This document shows positions 1-11,135 of a stretch of DNA of 64,000 bases, piece by piece; the first letter of the stretch is position 1; each line of letters begins with the position of its first letter. The stretch comes from Harmothoe impar (lineage: Eukaryota > Annelida > Polychaeta > Phyllodocida > Polynoidae): contig OX381709.1 of the NCBI GenBank assembly GCA_947462335.1, forward strand, positions 38,992,904-39,056,903, written 5' to 3'. Made by a program: the position numbers and the translations under genes. Below the pieces are notes generated by a model that did no database searches, was not told where the DNA came from, and saw only the letters and a program-made list of their open reading frames with translations.

Positions 1-91
1 TCAAATCTGGTGGATGATGCTGCACAGCCAACCCCTCCCACCCCTAACCCTTTCAGTCCTGCATAGTGCTTTAATGTGCTATGGCCTTTGT

Positions 92-230
92 CTGAATGAA
101 TGCAGCTCGCCAGGGCTGAATTCAGACCCTTCTGGGAGTGTATCAAGCCAGTAGGAATGCAGCACTAAGCCCTACATGGTAGACTCACCAGGGTCGCATT
201 CATCCATCACGATGATAAAGGGCACAGAAC
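92..230. repeat. Fragment related to the palindromic GCATCATG repeat at 47.3-47.5 kb
   Basis: CTCGCCAGGGCTGAATTCA and CTCACCAGGGTCGCATTCAT here resemble CTCACCAGGGCTGCATTCAT at 47463-47482. Two inverted pieces face each other as in the 47-kb copy, but more diverged. Same family inferred. Confidence 0.45.
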
Positions 231-724
231 AATTAAGCGCTATGCATGTCTTTAAAGCGCTATAACCCCTACAGCCACCCACCACCACCACTTCGGTGAC
301 CAGCACCGTCCACCAGTGGTCAGCCAATACTGCTTCAGCATTGCCCAAGTGATATTGAACAACGTGTATTCTCGGCAAACCACATTGCGCAGTTGGTCTC
401 GGTGGAACAAGCCGCCATTCATTCAGATTTGTAAGTCAAGGGGACTCAGAAAACGATTTGCCCTTGAAATAAAGAATAGGGAGGCGGACCACGACCAATG
501 GGGCCAGTTTGTGGCCCACAGCGGCCGCCGGGGATACGCTGTTTGCAATAAATTCAAAAGTGGCAAGCAAAAGCTGCAATAGAATGAGAAATAGAATAAA
601 GGACACCATGGCTGAACTGTGGTAGATGGCGATAGCATTGCAATGCAGTAGTGGGGAGAATACCCTGCAAACAAAATCTCAAGAGGAACTCGTGCCATTC
701 TTTAGTCATGACTCGTGATCCCTA

Positions 725-860
725 CGAGAATTTCAGAATTTTTCTTGAACATTTTCCAGACATTTTCTTGTGTCATATTGCTTGGAATTGCTTGGAAACT
801 TGAGAAATTCAGAACATTTCTGGAAGATTTTCTGGACACTTTCTTGAATTCACGTCACTA
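725..860 (+). repeat. Degenerate tandem duplication (about 76-bp period)
   Basis: GAGAATTTCAGAATTTTTCTTG... at 725 is repeated as GAGAAATTCAGAACATTTCTGG... at 802, with matching CCAGACATTTTCTTG/TGGACACTTTCTTG ends. Traces of the pattern continue to about 1040. Non-coding. Confidence 0.6.
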
Positions 861-3384
861 TTCTACTTGTGGAATTTCTTGTTATTTGTAAGAGTAAAAG
901 TCGAGAAATACACATCATTATTGAACATGTCACCAGGAACGTTTCCCATTCTCAAGAATCTCCTGTGTATACAGCTTGTGCTTTTTTCCGAGAAATACAC
1001 AAGATTCTAATTTGTGTCATTCTTGAGTTCTGCTTGGAGGGATATGTTAAATTCTAAAGCTAAGAAAGTTACAGTAGCAGAGTAAGAGTTGGATTCGGGG
1101 TGGGGGGGGGCAAGAAAGTGCGAACCGCTCCATAGGGGCGGAGACTGGGGGATTTAATCCCTGTTTGCTAAAAAAAATGTAAAAAATACCGAATCTTATT
1201 AAAGATCAAAGTCGGAGGGGTCGGAACGTTTTGAATCCCTCCTAGGGAGGAGGGGCACAGAAATGTACGTACGCTTTAGCGTAAATCCCCTTGCCCCATC
1301 TACCGTTTTTAGAATAATGACCACTCTCTAAGGACGCAGCCGAGGCTGCAATTCTTACAGTCTGAGATGGGCAATAAAAGCGGAAGGCTACGAGACGAGA
1401 CTGGCGTGCCGGAAACTGGATTCACCCCTCCCCACCCCGTTTTCTCTATGTAGTCATCAGTAATCACGGTCTATTGATACATGGGATTGTCTAAGGCCTG
1501 CATATACGTCTATGTTTACATAGTTTGCTGTATATCATCTACCTCTTTGTGACACTCATGAATACACAAAGCTAGTATAATTAAACCCAGGAGTGATATA
1601 TAGTCCCCCTGCTTAGCATGATACTATGATTCTGTTAATAAGACGTTAGTAGATTACATAATTAGCGACATTTCTGAGACATACCCGGTACGTCTAATAC
1701 TGCGGTGTGAGCTATCATCATTGTTATTTTTCACATTGTTTGACATTTTTATACAAGTCACTTCATACATTGTGTCCTTGTATCAATATAGAACCAATTC
1801 AATTGGCTAACGTGTGAATAAAGGATACATGATAATTATTCATTTAAAGAACTGTGCATAGGCTCAATAACAATCATCAGCAACAACATAAACCACAATA
1901 ACAATATGCTAGGGGTGGCTGCACGTGCCAACAGTAGCCAAAGATCCAGCAAAATGCAGGTCTATACCACTCTATGATTAATCCCAGGCATGCTGTGGTC
2001 CAATAAAGGAATATTACTATTTCACACAAAGACCCAAACCACTATCAACAAATCAACAGCCACTATAGGGTTTGTCGGTAAAATCAGCCTATTTTTAAAC
2101 CCTCCTCCTTTATCAGCTGACAACAGGAGAGTAGCTCATGACTGGTGTGAGCAGCTCGTGCCTAATGACCCAGATAACGAGGTGCTAGTGGCGTGACCGC
2201 GCCCATCACCCCTCAACAATAGCTTCAGATTTATGGAGGGATTGCCGCCTTTTTTCTCGCGTGGCAAGGTCGAGTTGGCATTGACCGGCGACCTCCTGTT
2301 TCCACGCCCTGACTGAGTGGCCTAGTATAATTCAGACTGATGCATTTGCATCAGCCTGCAGAGATAAGAGCCAATCGCCCCACTGGGGCAGTGGACAGAT
2401 AGGAGTATGTGGGTAGTCAGGGTGTATTGTGCTAGAGGGATGAGGTTAGAGGAATCTCGATGGTGGATCCTATATGGCCATGCAGACTCAAGGACAAAGT
2501 GTTATTTTACAAAGTTAAGACGACTTCTACCCCAAGTTCTCGAGTCTAAATGGCCATAGATGGTTCCATAACATGTTCAAGTGAATGACAAAGACAATGA
2601 TACCATTCACAAGAACTTTATTATGAAATTACCTTTCTTTCTTCGTTATTCCACACATTGATAATTCCACATAATTGTACCGTCCCCGTTTCGTCATGAC
2701 TTCATTGGAGGATCGTATTGCTTAATGTGAAATGTTGTCAATAAACTTTTCTTAAAAGCATCAATATGAGAACAATGCTTTTTAGTAACCACACGCATGG
2801 ACTACCGATGTATGCAAGAATCTACTGATAATATTTTCATAGCTTAATCGAATACGAAAAACGATCAAATATATAGTATATAAGCATACAGCTAAAGCAT
2901 GAATTTAGGGGCGCAGCTACCCTATGGGGGGCACCAATATGTCATTATTGAGAGTTATGTGGGCCACCTTTGGAGTGCAAAGGGGTAACGCACATACTAT
3001 ATCAATATAACTTCATCTTCAATCTCACCCGCAGCAGTAACACTCGCCCTAGGGACACAATAACGGGCTGCACTTATGGGAATAGTGGTGGCCATTGGTG
3101 CTAATGATGCCGTGACGTAAGACACTACTCTAGATTAATGACCTGAGTAATCAGCGTGAGGGTGATAAATGCCACACCTTGGTACGAAATGCTGCCCCCA
3201 GTAGTGGGGTATAACTTTATTATCGTCCATTCATCTGATTAAATCGGTTTCCCCATCACCACATAATTAGAAACCTTCTAAAATGTCGTGCCTACACCTA
3301 GCATACTCTGGTAGCCATATCCCAGGGTCATATTCATTTCTCTGAGTCTTCAACATTATTATTTCCATCACTGAGCATAACCTC
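861..3384. other. No supported gene; weak repeats and a 9-mer pair
   Basis: No frame above chance. A G/C-homopolymer segment at about 1095-1300 resembles others near 12.9-13.3 and 50.5-50.8 kb in style only. The 9-mer GAGCAGCTC is at 2149-2157, with the variant GAGTAGCTC at 2129-2137. Confidence 0.5.
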
Positions 3385-3598
3385 ACAGAGAGAAGAAGTA
3401 GAATCACTGTAACTCTCAAATGGGAGTCCAGCCCGGATCACTGAGGTAACTCTCCCCACAACTCTAAATTGACTCCCAATCATTAGGGAGTCTTAGAATA
3501 GGAGTCATTATAGCATTATTTCCTGCTAATGTTAAGGAGTCATGTTAGAGTCGTAGGGAGAGTTACCACAGTGATCAAGTTGGGAGTCACAGTGATTC
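3385..3598 (+). mobile_element. Foldback/MITE-like element, left part (interrupted by the LTR element)
   Basis: From ACAGAGAGAAGAAGTAGAAT the sequence reads into repeated GACTCCC/AACTCTC blocks. The reverse complement of the stretch ending at 3598, continued from 11779, gives the same order: AGAAGTAGAATCACTGT, then GACTCCCAA, GATCACTG(T/A)GGTAACTCTCC, GACTC. The arms pair over most of about 100 bp each. The intact element would be roughly 225 bp. No coding capacity. Confidence 0.8.
3595..3598. other. Target-site duplication ATTC (left)
   Basis: ATTC precedes the left LTR and recurs directly after the right LTR. Removing the element and one ATTC gives CACAGTGATTCTACTTCTT, which matches the reverse complement of the older foldback arm near 3393-3411. 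That independently confirms the 4-bp duplication. Confidence 0.88.
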
Positions 3599-4094
3599 TG
3601 TCAATAGTATAGTTTATAATAATATAAGACATCCCAAATCCTTCAGGACCTAGATTATGGACTAGATACCATTCTCATCGTGTGACGGGAACTAACACCT
3701 TCCTGTCACCATACTTTCCCACCGAGCAGCTCAGAACACTCATTTAACCCCTATCCGTAGTCTATACAAATAGTTGTCCCACGCATAGAACCAGACTATT
3801 GGAATGCATGGGAACGCAGCTCCCATCAACTAATTAACATATCTCCATGGACATGTATCCATGCCCTCCATGCGCATGTCCTATGATCCATGTAAATATA
3901 AACATCATGCATGCAGGACCGACTGTCAGAGTGCGGCCCTCCAGCCTAGAGATAACACCTCCAAATAGCTCCCATCTATACTGTCACCACTCTCACATAT
4001 AGACATGTCATTACTATGTGCCAAAGTATATAAAAGATGAAGAACTATGTTTCAGTGTTTTGTTGATTCTTTTACCCATGTCAAAGACTTGACA
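3599..4094 (+). repeat. 5' LTR
   Basis: This 496-bp repeat is identical, as far as I can read, to 11279-11774. It has 6-bp inverted ends (TGTCAA/TTGACA). A TATA box near the 3' end (4027-4036) implies a long U3 and a short R-U5. No canonical AATAAA is visible after the TATA box, so the polyadenylation signal is unclear. It holds one GAGCAGCTC 9-mer at 3724-3732. Confidence 0.95.
4027..4036 (+). promoter_or_regulatory. TATA box of the 5' LTR
   Basis: TATATAAAAG lies 58 bp before the end of the LTR. Transcription would be expected to start about 25-30 bp downstream, inside the LTR, as in LTR retroelements generally. The same box is at 11707-11716 in the 3' LTR. Confidence 0.7.
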
Positions 4095-4096
4095 TT

Positions 4097-4114
4097 TGGT
4101 GGAGAACCGTCAAG
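4097..4114 (+). promoter_or_regulatory. Primer-binding-site-like sequence
   Basis: TGGTGGAGAACCGTCAAG begins two bases after the LTR and starts with TGG, as expected for pairing with a tRNA 3' CCA end. I cannot name the tRNA from memory. Comparison with the host's tRNA set would settle it. Confidence 0.5.
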
Positions 4115-4144
4115 ATACTTGTCCTTTCACAATAAGGAGTGCAT

Positions 4145-4273
4145 ATGGAAAGAACTATTTTATATGGATATTCTGCTAAGAAATGTCCACATGGATCAGC
4201 AACACTGAACACTACCATGGGAGATAAGGCCTCACCACCACCACCGGGCCACTACCCAGCACCAGCCGTGTGA
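4145..4273 (+). CDS. Short leader ORF upstream of the main ORF
   Basis: A 42-codon ORF starts at the first ATG after the primer site, 51 bp inside the interior, and ends 276 bp before the main ORF. Its N-terminus reads MERTILYGYSAKKCPHG and the C-terminal part is proline-rich (a PPPP run). As the first ATG on the predicted transcript it could act as an upstream ORF tuning translation, encode a small peptide, or be chance. No family is recognised. Confidence 0.3.
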   Translation: MERTILYGYSAKKCPHGSATLNTTMGDKASPPPPGHYPAPAV

Positions 4274-4549
4274 TGCAGCCTGACACCACATCTATGAGTC
4301 ACTCGGGGGCTACATGCTGTATATACAGTTATGCCATGGAGGCAGCATCATTAAGTTAAGTATACTTATACATGTATTGCACTTACTAACAGCCATATTC
4401 ATTTCAGGACTGGACAATGTTTAAGCCTTAGAAGAACCTTAGAGGCAGGTTATATGTATAGAAAATGCAGTAACATCTAGTAATCTGGCAATAACAACTG
4501 TTTACTACACTGTTTATTTTTGGAAATCTGAAATTCTGATACTAAAAGC

Positions 4550-6367
4550 ATGGATGTGTGTACTTTAGAAGAGAAAATCAAACTTTTTTACCAATTTCAA
4601 ATAACTAGTGAAAGTTTGATACATGCATTACCAGGTTGGGATAATCTAGATGAGGGAACAACATTTATTGATTATCTGCATTTGCTGCCTGAGGATATTA
4701 TTGATTACCAATTTGCTCATCGGGATAAAGTTTTTGGTATTGCATTTCCCATATTGATGAATGCCTATCGAAATGTGTGCATTATTTTAGAAAAGCCCAA
4801 AAGCAGTGAACTTATGGGTTATCAGGATGATTACTTTGACAATGCCAAAACTGAATTACTTAGGAGAAGTATATATCTGTTCTTGAATTTATCTTTGATT
4901 TGCTTTAAAGAATACCAGGTTTATTTGCAAGGTGTAAACAGCATTGTTACCCAACCCACCAATACACATACACACAACCTTCCCAATAGAGAACGTCCCG
5001 CTGTGTCCCCCCATTACAATATAGACCAGGAGGCACACACAGCCCAACCTACACCAACACACCACTCATTGCCTGCCCTATCCGAAAACAAGATATCCCA
5101 TCGGATACCACAGGAGCCCTGTGAAACCTCCTACCCTACAACTATTAAAACACACACACATAGTTATAATAAAGGTCAGGACAGCAGTACAGCCTATTTA
5201 TGTAAAACAGACAGGGTCAGTGAGTTCTCTCAAACAAATACAAACCAGTCCCCATGCACAACCAAACCTGTAGTATTAGACTATCACACATGTATATTGA
5301 AACCAGAGGTCTTAGAGGTACCATATGTATCACAAGAGTGGGGCAGCTATTCAAATACAGAGGATGGTTTTGACTCAAATGATTGGGAAACATGTTCAGA
5401 ATCCTCAGATACAGATGATTGTGAAATACCTTTAGATTTCTCAGAGACAGGCAATTGGGAAACAGCTTCAAAATACACCACCCCACTACACCTAGAGCCT
5501 TTGAGCCCACCAGCAGAACCACAAAACCAAGAACCTCTAGACCCCCAACCTGAAGCACTAAACCTAGAGCCTTTAGGTCCAGAGCCAGCCCCATCATTCC
5601 ACAAACCCTTAGACCCACAGCCAGACCCACTACCCTTAGACCCCTTAGACCTATTACCCCTACAACCCCTAGATCCACAACCACAGCTACATCCACAGCC
5701 ACCACACATAAAACCCTTAGACACACAGCCACACCAACCACACCTAGAACCTTTAGACCCACAGCCACACCTACAGCCAGACCCACCATCCCTAGAACCT
5801 TTAGACCCACAGTCACACCTACATCCAGACCCACCACCACTAGTACCATTAGACCTACAACCAGGACCACCAGACCAACAGCCTTTAACCATAAAACCAG
5901 ACCCACAATGGAAACAGCCTTTACATACACAAGCAAAGCCCATTTCCCATATTGAAGGCCCCATACCTAACTCCTCATGTCCACAAGAGGAAAGCCCCAT
6001 ACTTGTACAAAGGGTCCACAGTTCTGTGTTAACATTATGCAGTGCATATGACATGCAGCACAGAAGGCCAAAGAAAAAGGAAAAGCCTAGGGTAAAATTC
6101 AAATATATAGGTGGTAAGAAACCCACGAGAAAGACCTCTGATAATTGGAGAGAAAGTCCTTTTGTCAAAAACAGGAATAAGCTATCACACCAAAACATGA
6201 CTCTGTATCGTAGCCGAGGCAATAAGTTCAAAAAGAAGGGCATTTCAATTAGTATGTGTAACATTGGGAACACACCAGTGCCCTCATTTCAGCATAGGTC
6301 CCACAATAACAATAGCAGAAGCCCAAGTGACAGAAATAAAATAATAGAACCCTCTCATTCCAAATAG
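4550..6367 (+). CDS. Retroelement main ORF: Gag-position protein, proline-rich with basic tail
   Basis: This 605-codon ORF is the only long frame in the window and far too long for chance. Residues 1-132 look folded (mixed hydrophobic and charged, e.g. HALPGWDNLDEG, FGIAFPILMNAYRNV, a hydrophobic stretch at 107-120). Residues 133-257 are polar, rich in Thr, His, Asn and Pro. Residues 258-302 are acidic. Residues about 313-460 carry degenerate EPLDPQP-type repeats with His, Leu and Gln. Residues about 505-565 are strongly basic (RRPKKKEKPR, KKPTRK). No CCHC zinc knuckle, RT YxDD box, aspartic protease triad or integrase motif is visible. Position after the LTR and the basic tail suggest a Gag-like nucleic-acid-binding structural role, but this is inference and I recognise no family. 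The ATG is the first in this frame after in-frame stops. Confidence 0.85.
   Translation: MDVCTLEEKIKLFYQFQITSESLIHALPGWDNLDEGTTFIDYLHLLPEDIIDYQFAHRDKVFGIAFPILMNAYRNVCIILEKPKSSELMGYQDDYFDNAKTELLRRSIYLFLNLSLICFKEYQVYLQGVNSIVTQPTNTHTHNLPNRERPAVSPHYNIDQEAHTAQPTPTHHSLPALSENKISHRIPQEPCETSYPTTIKTHTHSYNKGQDSSTAYLCKTDRVSEFSQTNTNQSPCTTKPVVLDYHTCILKPEVLEVPYVSQEWGSYSNTEDGFDSNDWETCSESSDTDDCEIPLDFSETGNWETASKYTTPLHLEPLSPPAEPQNQEPLDPQPEALNLEPLGPEPAPSFHKPLDPQPDPLPLDPLDLLPLQPLDPQPQLHPQPPHIKPLDTQPHQPHLEPLDPQPHLQPDPPSLEPLDPQSHLHPDPPPLVPLDLQPGPPDQQPLTIKPDPQWKQPLHTQAKPISHIEGPIPNSSCPQEESPILVQRVHSSVLTLCSAYDMQHRRPKKKEKPRVKFKYIGGKKPTRKTSDNWRESPFVKNRNKLSHQNMTLYRSRGNKFKKKGISISMCNIGNTPVPSFQHRSHNNNSRSPSDRNKIIEPSHSK
5517..5890 (+). 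repeat. Coding repeat: Pro-Leu-Asp-rich degenerate units
   Basis: Within the 605-codon ORF the DNA repeats CCTTTAGACCCACAGCCA-like units with variable spacing, giving LEPLDPQP, IKPLDTQP, LVPLDLQP and similar. The units are heavily diverged yet keep frame, so length change seems to happen in multiples of three. The reverse strand of this array lacks stops, which creates long artefactual antisense frames. Confidence 0.8.
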
Positions 6368-9300
6368 GGAAACCAGGTTTGTTTGGCATGTCACTGTAAA
6401 TAGATTATCTATACATGTATTATAAATGAAAACCTTTACACTTTTAAATAAGCCATAGTGTGGATCTCTCAGTTAGATCTAGAGTAACATGTGCAGTATA
6501 AACAATATGAATCCACATACACATAGATCTAGTACAGCGGAGCCCTAATCAGCCAGGAGTCCAGAGGTCGTAACAGAATACCTCCCCACACCATAACACA
6601 CTGTATCAGACCACACATGCCCCTAGAGCTATGGAAAGCCATATCTACCATAATGTGGGAATTGAATTTGGGTAGATACAAAATGTATTGATTATAATGG
6701 TTTAGTTCAATGGAAATAATGTGCAGTAAGTAACTATTTCAGATGGACATATTTTGGAAAATTAATGTGTTTTTAATATTCATGCTTATGGGAAAAAAGT
6801 ATTAGATTGGCTTGGATGGTAATGGAAGCCAGTTGCTTGTGGGAATGCTAGCTGAATGCAAGTAGAGGGATAGGGAACATTCCAGTTATTAATGTTTTTG
6901 AATTTTGAATTTTTAAATTTCACATTTCATCTCTATAAAAAAAAAATCAAAAAAAATCTCATAGAGGTCATCTTAAATTTTCATATTTAAAAAAAAAAAG
7001 TTCCATAAAGATTGAAAAAGATTACGTAGAGCTAACTTCTCTGCACCTAAAACACTCTGTACCCAAACACAATGTCATTCTATGAAACTGCCACAGTAAA
7101 ACCAAATTGTACAAAATGGCATAACATAATATAAAAGAACATGAAATAGCATCAACATATATACCTATAAAAAGTCTAATAAAAACATAATTACACTGTT
7201 TATATTTCTGGATTTGGAGTCTTCACACACCCTATGACAGGCCATTATGACAAATACAAAAGAATTCCAATATGATAGGAGTAAACTAGAGTTGGGAGCT
7301 TTAATGGCCGTAGCACCCACATATGCCTGGATTCAGACGTATTGGGGTAAGAGTCATGGTGAAACGGCACCACCTAGCACTTCTGTTTTGAGTTCAGAGG
7401 ACCTAAAGTATGTCGAACCTCCTGTTTTTATCGAGTCTTGTCATCGAGGGTATTCTTGGCTCTTAAAGTGAGGAGAGCAAATTACCTATTTTCATAAAAT
7501 TATTTAACTCTAATAAATAGGGTAAAATCATGAAATATTTTTGAACCACCCTGGAGTCAGAACTGACCCACCACGAAGGGAGAGTGTCCGGCCAGGCACC
7601 TCAACCACATTAATATATGTTAACTAGGTACTACCGTCAGACACGTCCATTAGCAGACAGTTATCAGAATTAGCCAGCTGACGTATCATACTGCTAGACG
7701 GATAGAAATCGAAAATCTTATCACAAAATATTAATTGTGTGGTCTACCGCCGCAAACGGCATTCTGCAAACCGCATTCCCAGATCTCTCTGTCATTTTGC
7801 CAGACCCAAGGTATCACTGAGTATGTCAGGTGCTAATCTTGTGGGGGCGTTTAGCCAACAGGTAGGAGTTGTGACCTCGATAGTTAGCTCATGACAGAGG
7901 AGTTTTGATTACCTAGTAATTGACGTTATTTTCCGGTACGATCCCAGGCGTGGAAATAAGACTCATAAGTCCATGTGTGTAATCCACTCCCTGCTAGTGG
8001 CCACTATTGTGAATTAGTTATTATACATATATTTTGATTGGTGTTTGTCATCTTAGGCCTCATGCAATTGGTGTGAGAGTAGATTTTGAACCCAAAATAT
8101 CAATCAGCCCAAAGTCTAGTAGCAGCCATAGGACATTTTACAGTTTAATTTTTAGGCAGTTACCAGCACAAAGTAAGCTAAATATTATAGCTATTAATCT
8201 TATCACCTTATATTTTATTTTTTGTTAAATGCATCAATAATCAATAGGATAGAGCAGAAACCCCTGTTTCTTGACCTTCATGCTATGGGAACTAATCTCT
8301 CAGACATAAAAATCTGAGCATAGGCATGACCTCTTGCATTTGGTATAAGCATTCACTATACTGGTGTATACATTACATAGCTAAGATCTTAAAGACCGTG
8401 GAGTTAGACATCCAAATCTTTGATTTGGACAAAACCATAATCCACCAATCAACAGACCCATCCATAACCTATCAACATCAATAAGCATTTCCCCATAGAT
8501 ATCAGGCACATTACAAATATGTGTCTATGAGAACTGTTCAATACACATTGTTTACGTGTGTAAACTATGGAAAAAAATAACTATGTCTTGAAAGATCCTT
8601 ATCTAAATTATGTCTGCGTAACATAGCATCAATTTATTCAAAACCAGGTTTACAGATAGCCTGAACTTTGCAGTTAGTTATATAATAATAATTATTACCA
8701 ATTGATTGCATTTATAAAGGGTTAGACCAACTTTAAATGAATATGGTCACATTTGTTATTGTTAAGAATTGTTATTTTGCAGCATGCTGTATGGTTGCAA
8801 CATTCTTATTCCCGAAGACTAACATTTCTAATGAAACGTATACTATCAGAGATAAGTTTTGCACAAAAGGCATCACATATTTGATTTTTGTAGCTTTGAT
8901 CTTAAATTGATATAACCTTGTTCATCGTGAAATAATTGAACTACTTTTAGAGGTACATAAGGATGTTTTACCAATATGAATTTACCAGTAGTTGTGTTTT
9001 GTTTCAAATCACACATAATGTATTATAGATATCAAATAACTGCCTACCTAATAGCGTCACAACTAAATATAGGGTATCCAACAGTCTCAGTGGAGCCATT
9101 TTTATGAAGTATGCCTATTAGAGCACTATCATACTAAAACGATTAAAAGAAAGCACTATTTTTAAGAATTGCATTTACTTTTAAGAACTTAAAGACTTGA
9201 TACAAATCAAATATATCAGATTATCAAATGTATCAAATATCCAATAAGGTCTTTAGTTTCCAGACCATAAAATGTGAATGACAATAATATCATTGAGCAA

Positions 9301-9616
9301 AATAATATATGAATTCGTAAATTTTGTAAATTTATCAATTATCAGCATTCATTGTATAAAAAGTGTTAAAAAGCCTCAAACACTAAGTTTTGGGCCAGTA
9401 ATGGTAATAAAGTTAGATCTCACTAAAAACCGTTGTCAATATCAGAATCTGACACTGTATGTTAAATGTTTAATCAATACCTTTACCTTACAGTAATATT
9501 TAAAGGTTTGTTTTACACAAGGTAAATTACTGTTAAGGCACCCTTAGTAATTAGATAGCATGATTCTTGTCTATTGTACATATACTTAATTATGTCATTT
9601 TCTATATTTAATATAG
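6368..9616 (+). other. AT-rich non-coding interior of the LTR element
   Basis: No long frame is present. The stretch contains A/T homopolymer tracts (near 6940-7010) and scattered short frames. One of 74 codons (7247-7471) is listed separately. No enzyme motif of a retroelement could be found by eye. The region is where pol would sit in an autonomous relative. Confidence 0.6.
7247..7471 (+). CDS. Candidate second small ORF or exon of the LTR element
   Basis: A 74-codon frame opens with ATG and has a protein-like composition (MTNTKEFQYDRSKLELGAL...). A good splice-donor match, TTGGG|GTAAGAG, lies at 7346/7347 inside the frame, so it could be a 33-codon first exon instead. No domain is recognised. 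It sits 880 bp after the main ORF in the otherwise AT-rich interior. Chance cannot be excluded at this length. Confidence 0.25.
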   Translation: MTNTKEFQYDRSKLELGALMAVAPTYAWIQTYWGKSHGETAPPSTSVLSSEDLKYVEPPVFIESCHRGYSWLLK

Positions 9617-9827
9617 TGCTGATGACACTCCTGATGACAAGAATGGCCAAAGGATAATAGCTCGTTGTGCCCACAGCATTAACGCCAGCCTGGAGGTTGT
9701 ACTGTATGTCAACGTATGTCTATGGGGTAGGCGCAGTCCCCATAGGCCCGACATGCAGCTGACCAGGGTAACCACCCTGGGCAACAGCAGACTCAAGGAA
9801 CCATGTCCCCACATGGTGACCAGATAG
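9617..9827 (+). CDS. GC-rich coding-like segment with splice-acceptor-like start
   Basis: Inside the AT-rich interior, this 211-bp segment is clearly GC-richer and stays open for 70 codons to TAG at 9825. It reads SADDTPDDKNGQRIIARC at the start and VTTLGNSRLKEPCPHMVTR at the end. It has no ATG start, but TTTAATATAG immediately before could be a splice acceptor. The compositional jump suggests a captured piece of host gene or a diverged terminal exon of the element. I do not recognise the peptide. Confidence 0.3.
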
Positions 9828-9919
9828 CCATATATTCAGGACTAATCAGTTTCCCCAGGGATGAAGAAACCCTATTTTGAAGTGTGCTATCTATGACATT
9901 GTGCTGTTGTGATGCATAA

Positions 9920-9990
9920 ACACAAAAAGGCTCCCTGTTATTAGCAGCCTCATACACACAAAAAGGCTCAGTGTTATTTTACAGCCTCAT
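9920..9990 (+). repeat. Two-copy tandem repeat (about 35 bp)
   Basis: ACACAAAAAGGCTC...AGCCTCAT occurs twice in a row (9920-9953 and 9956-9990) with a few substitutions, in the non-coding part of the LTR element. Confidence 0.7.
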
Positions 9991-10878
9991 TGACTGAAAC
10001 ATACGGAGTATAAGTGGTTTGTCTATCGTACCAATATGCAGACTATAGCATTAGGTGCTGGACTAATATGATCAACTATGTGTACATTAACATTGGAGTC
10101 AAGGACCTATAGCAGAACTGACATTGCTATTATAAGAATTGACATTAAAAAAAAAGTAATGCATATGGATATGTTTCATATCAAACTTAAGTAATATAAT
10201 GGACAAGTGAATGACAATTATAGTGTGATATTCATAACCAATGAACAGTGCAGGCGTACACAACTTACCAATGAACATTGGTTGGATTGTTGCCATATGG
10301 ACTAAGCAATGGACATTGTATTGCATGTAATGTGATATTGTGATATAATCATATTGTGTAAAATTGATTGTGTAAAAATGGAGAGGGTGGTGACAGCCAT
10401 ACATATTTATTCTAAGTCATGTATTTCCCCCCTCTTGTGTTCAATATTTAGAAATACATCCTTAGTCAGTTTTTAGACCCCTAAGTATTCCCTTATGTCT
10501 ATTGAACATTGACTCCGTTATGAACAACCTTCTTTTCTTGAAATTCGTGAATTACTAATGCATATATATACCTGAGAACTGACTGGTATCAGCTAGCAGA
10601 TAGAGGGACTTTGATCAGACACTGTAGACTGATCAGGTATCATATACCGCTTCTCACATTTGGTTGATGCTTATTTTCGGATTGAGAGATCTCTAAAAAT
10701 ACCTGATAAGCCACTATAGCGCTGTTCAGTGTATTTTATCCGTAGCACAATATTAATCAAAGAGTCCACATATAACCAGCCGTGTCATTAGAACAAACTT
10801 CTGTTATATTTGGAAGTGGCCTCTTAATATGACTCACTATATAGAGTTTGCCTTGCTATATTAGAGGCTAATGACCCA

Positions 10879-11061
10879 ATGTACCCGGGTCTTAGGCTTA
10901 ATGCATTACTAGTCTGTTATTTGTGTGCCCTTGTAGGCACAGATACAATAAACTTGCAAACCGTTATACTATATACAAACACAATGGTTGATGACTCTAT
11001 GTGCAATTATATAATTACCAAAGTGATCTCTCTTTTTCGGATATATGCATCTAACTTGTAA
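10879..11061 (+). CDS. Candidate 60-codon ORF near the 3' end of the LTR element
   Basis: An ATG-initiated frame starting MYPGLRLNALLVCYLCALVG has a hydrophobic N-terminal stretch resembling a signal sequence or membrane anchor. An alternative reading is a 3' exon beginning after CCCTTGTAG at 10937. Position before the 3' LTR is where accessory or envelope genes occur in retroviruses, but nothing else supports that. Length is within chance. Confidence 0.15.
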   Translation: MYPGLRLNALLVCYLCALVGTDTINLQTVILYTNTMVDDSMCNYIITKVISLFRIYASNL

Positions 11062-11135
11062 TATGTTGCGGTATATCTGCCAGGTGAAGGCCAAGACAGG
11101 TTTTACGGTCAATTTTGTTTAGTTAATTTCCAAAA

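Noticed and set aside
5217..6273. Two long minus-strand frames (239 and 308 codons) opposite the 605-codon ORF.
   Set aside because: They lie over the CCA/TTA-rich repeat array, whose reverse complement rarely makes stops; their Gly/Val/Cys-rich content mirrors the plus-strand repeat. The plus frame is twice as long and fits the LTR orientation.
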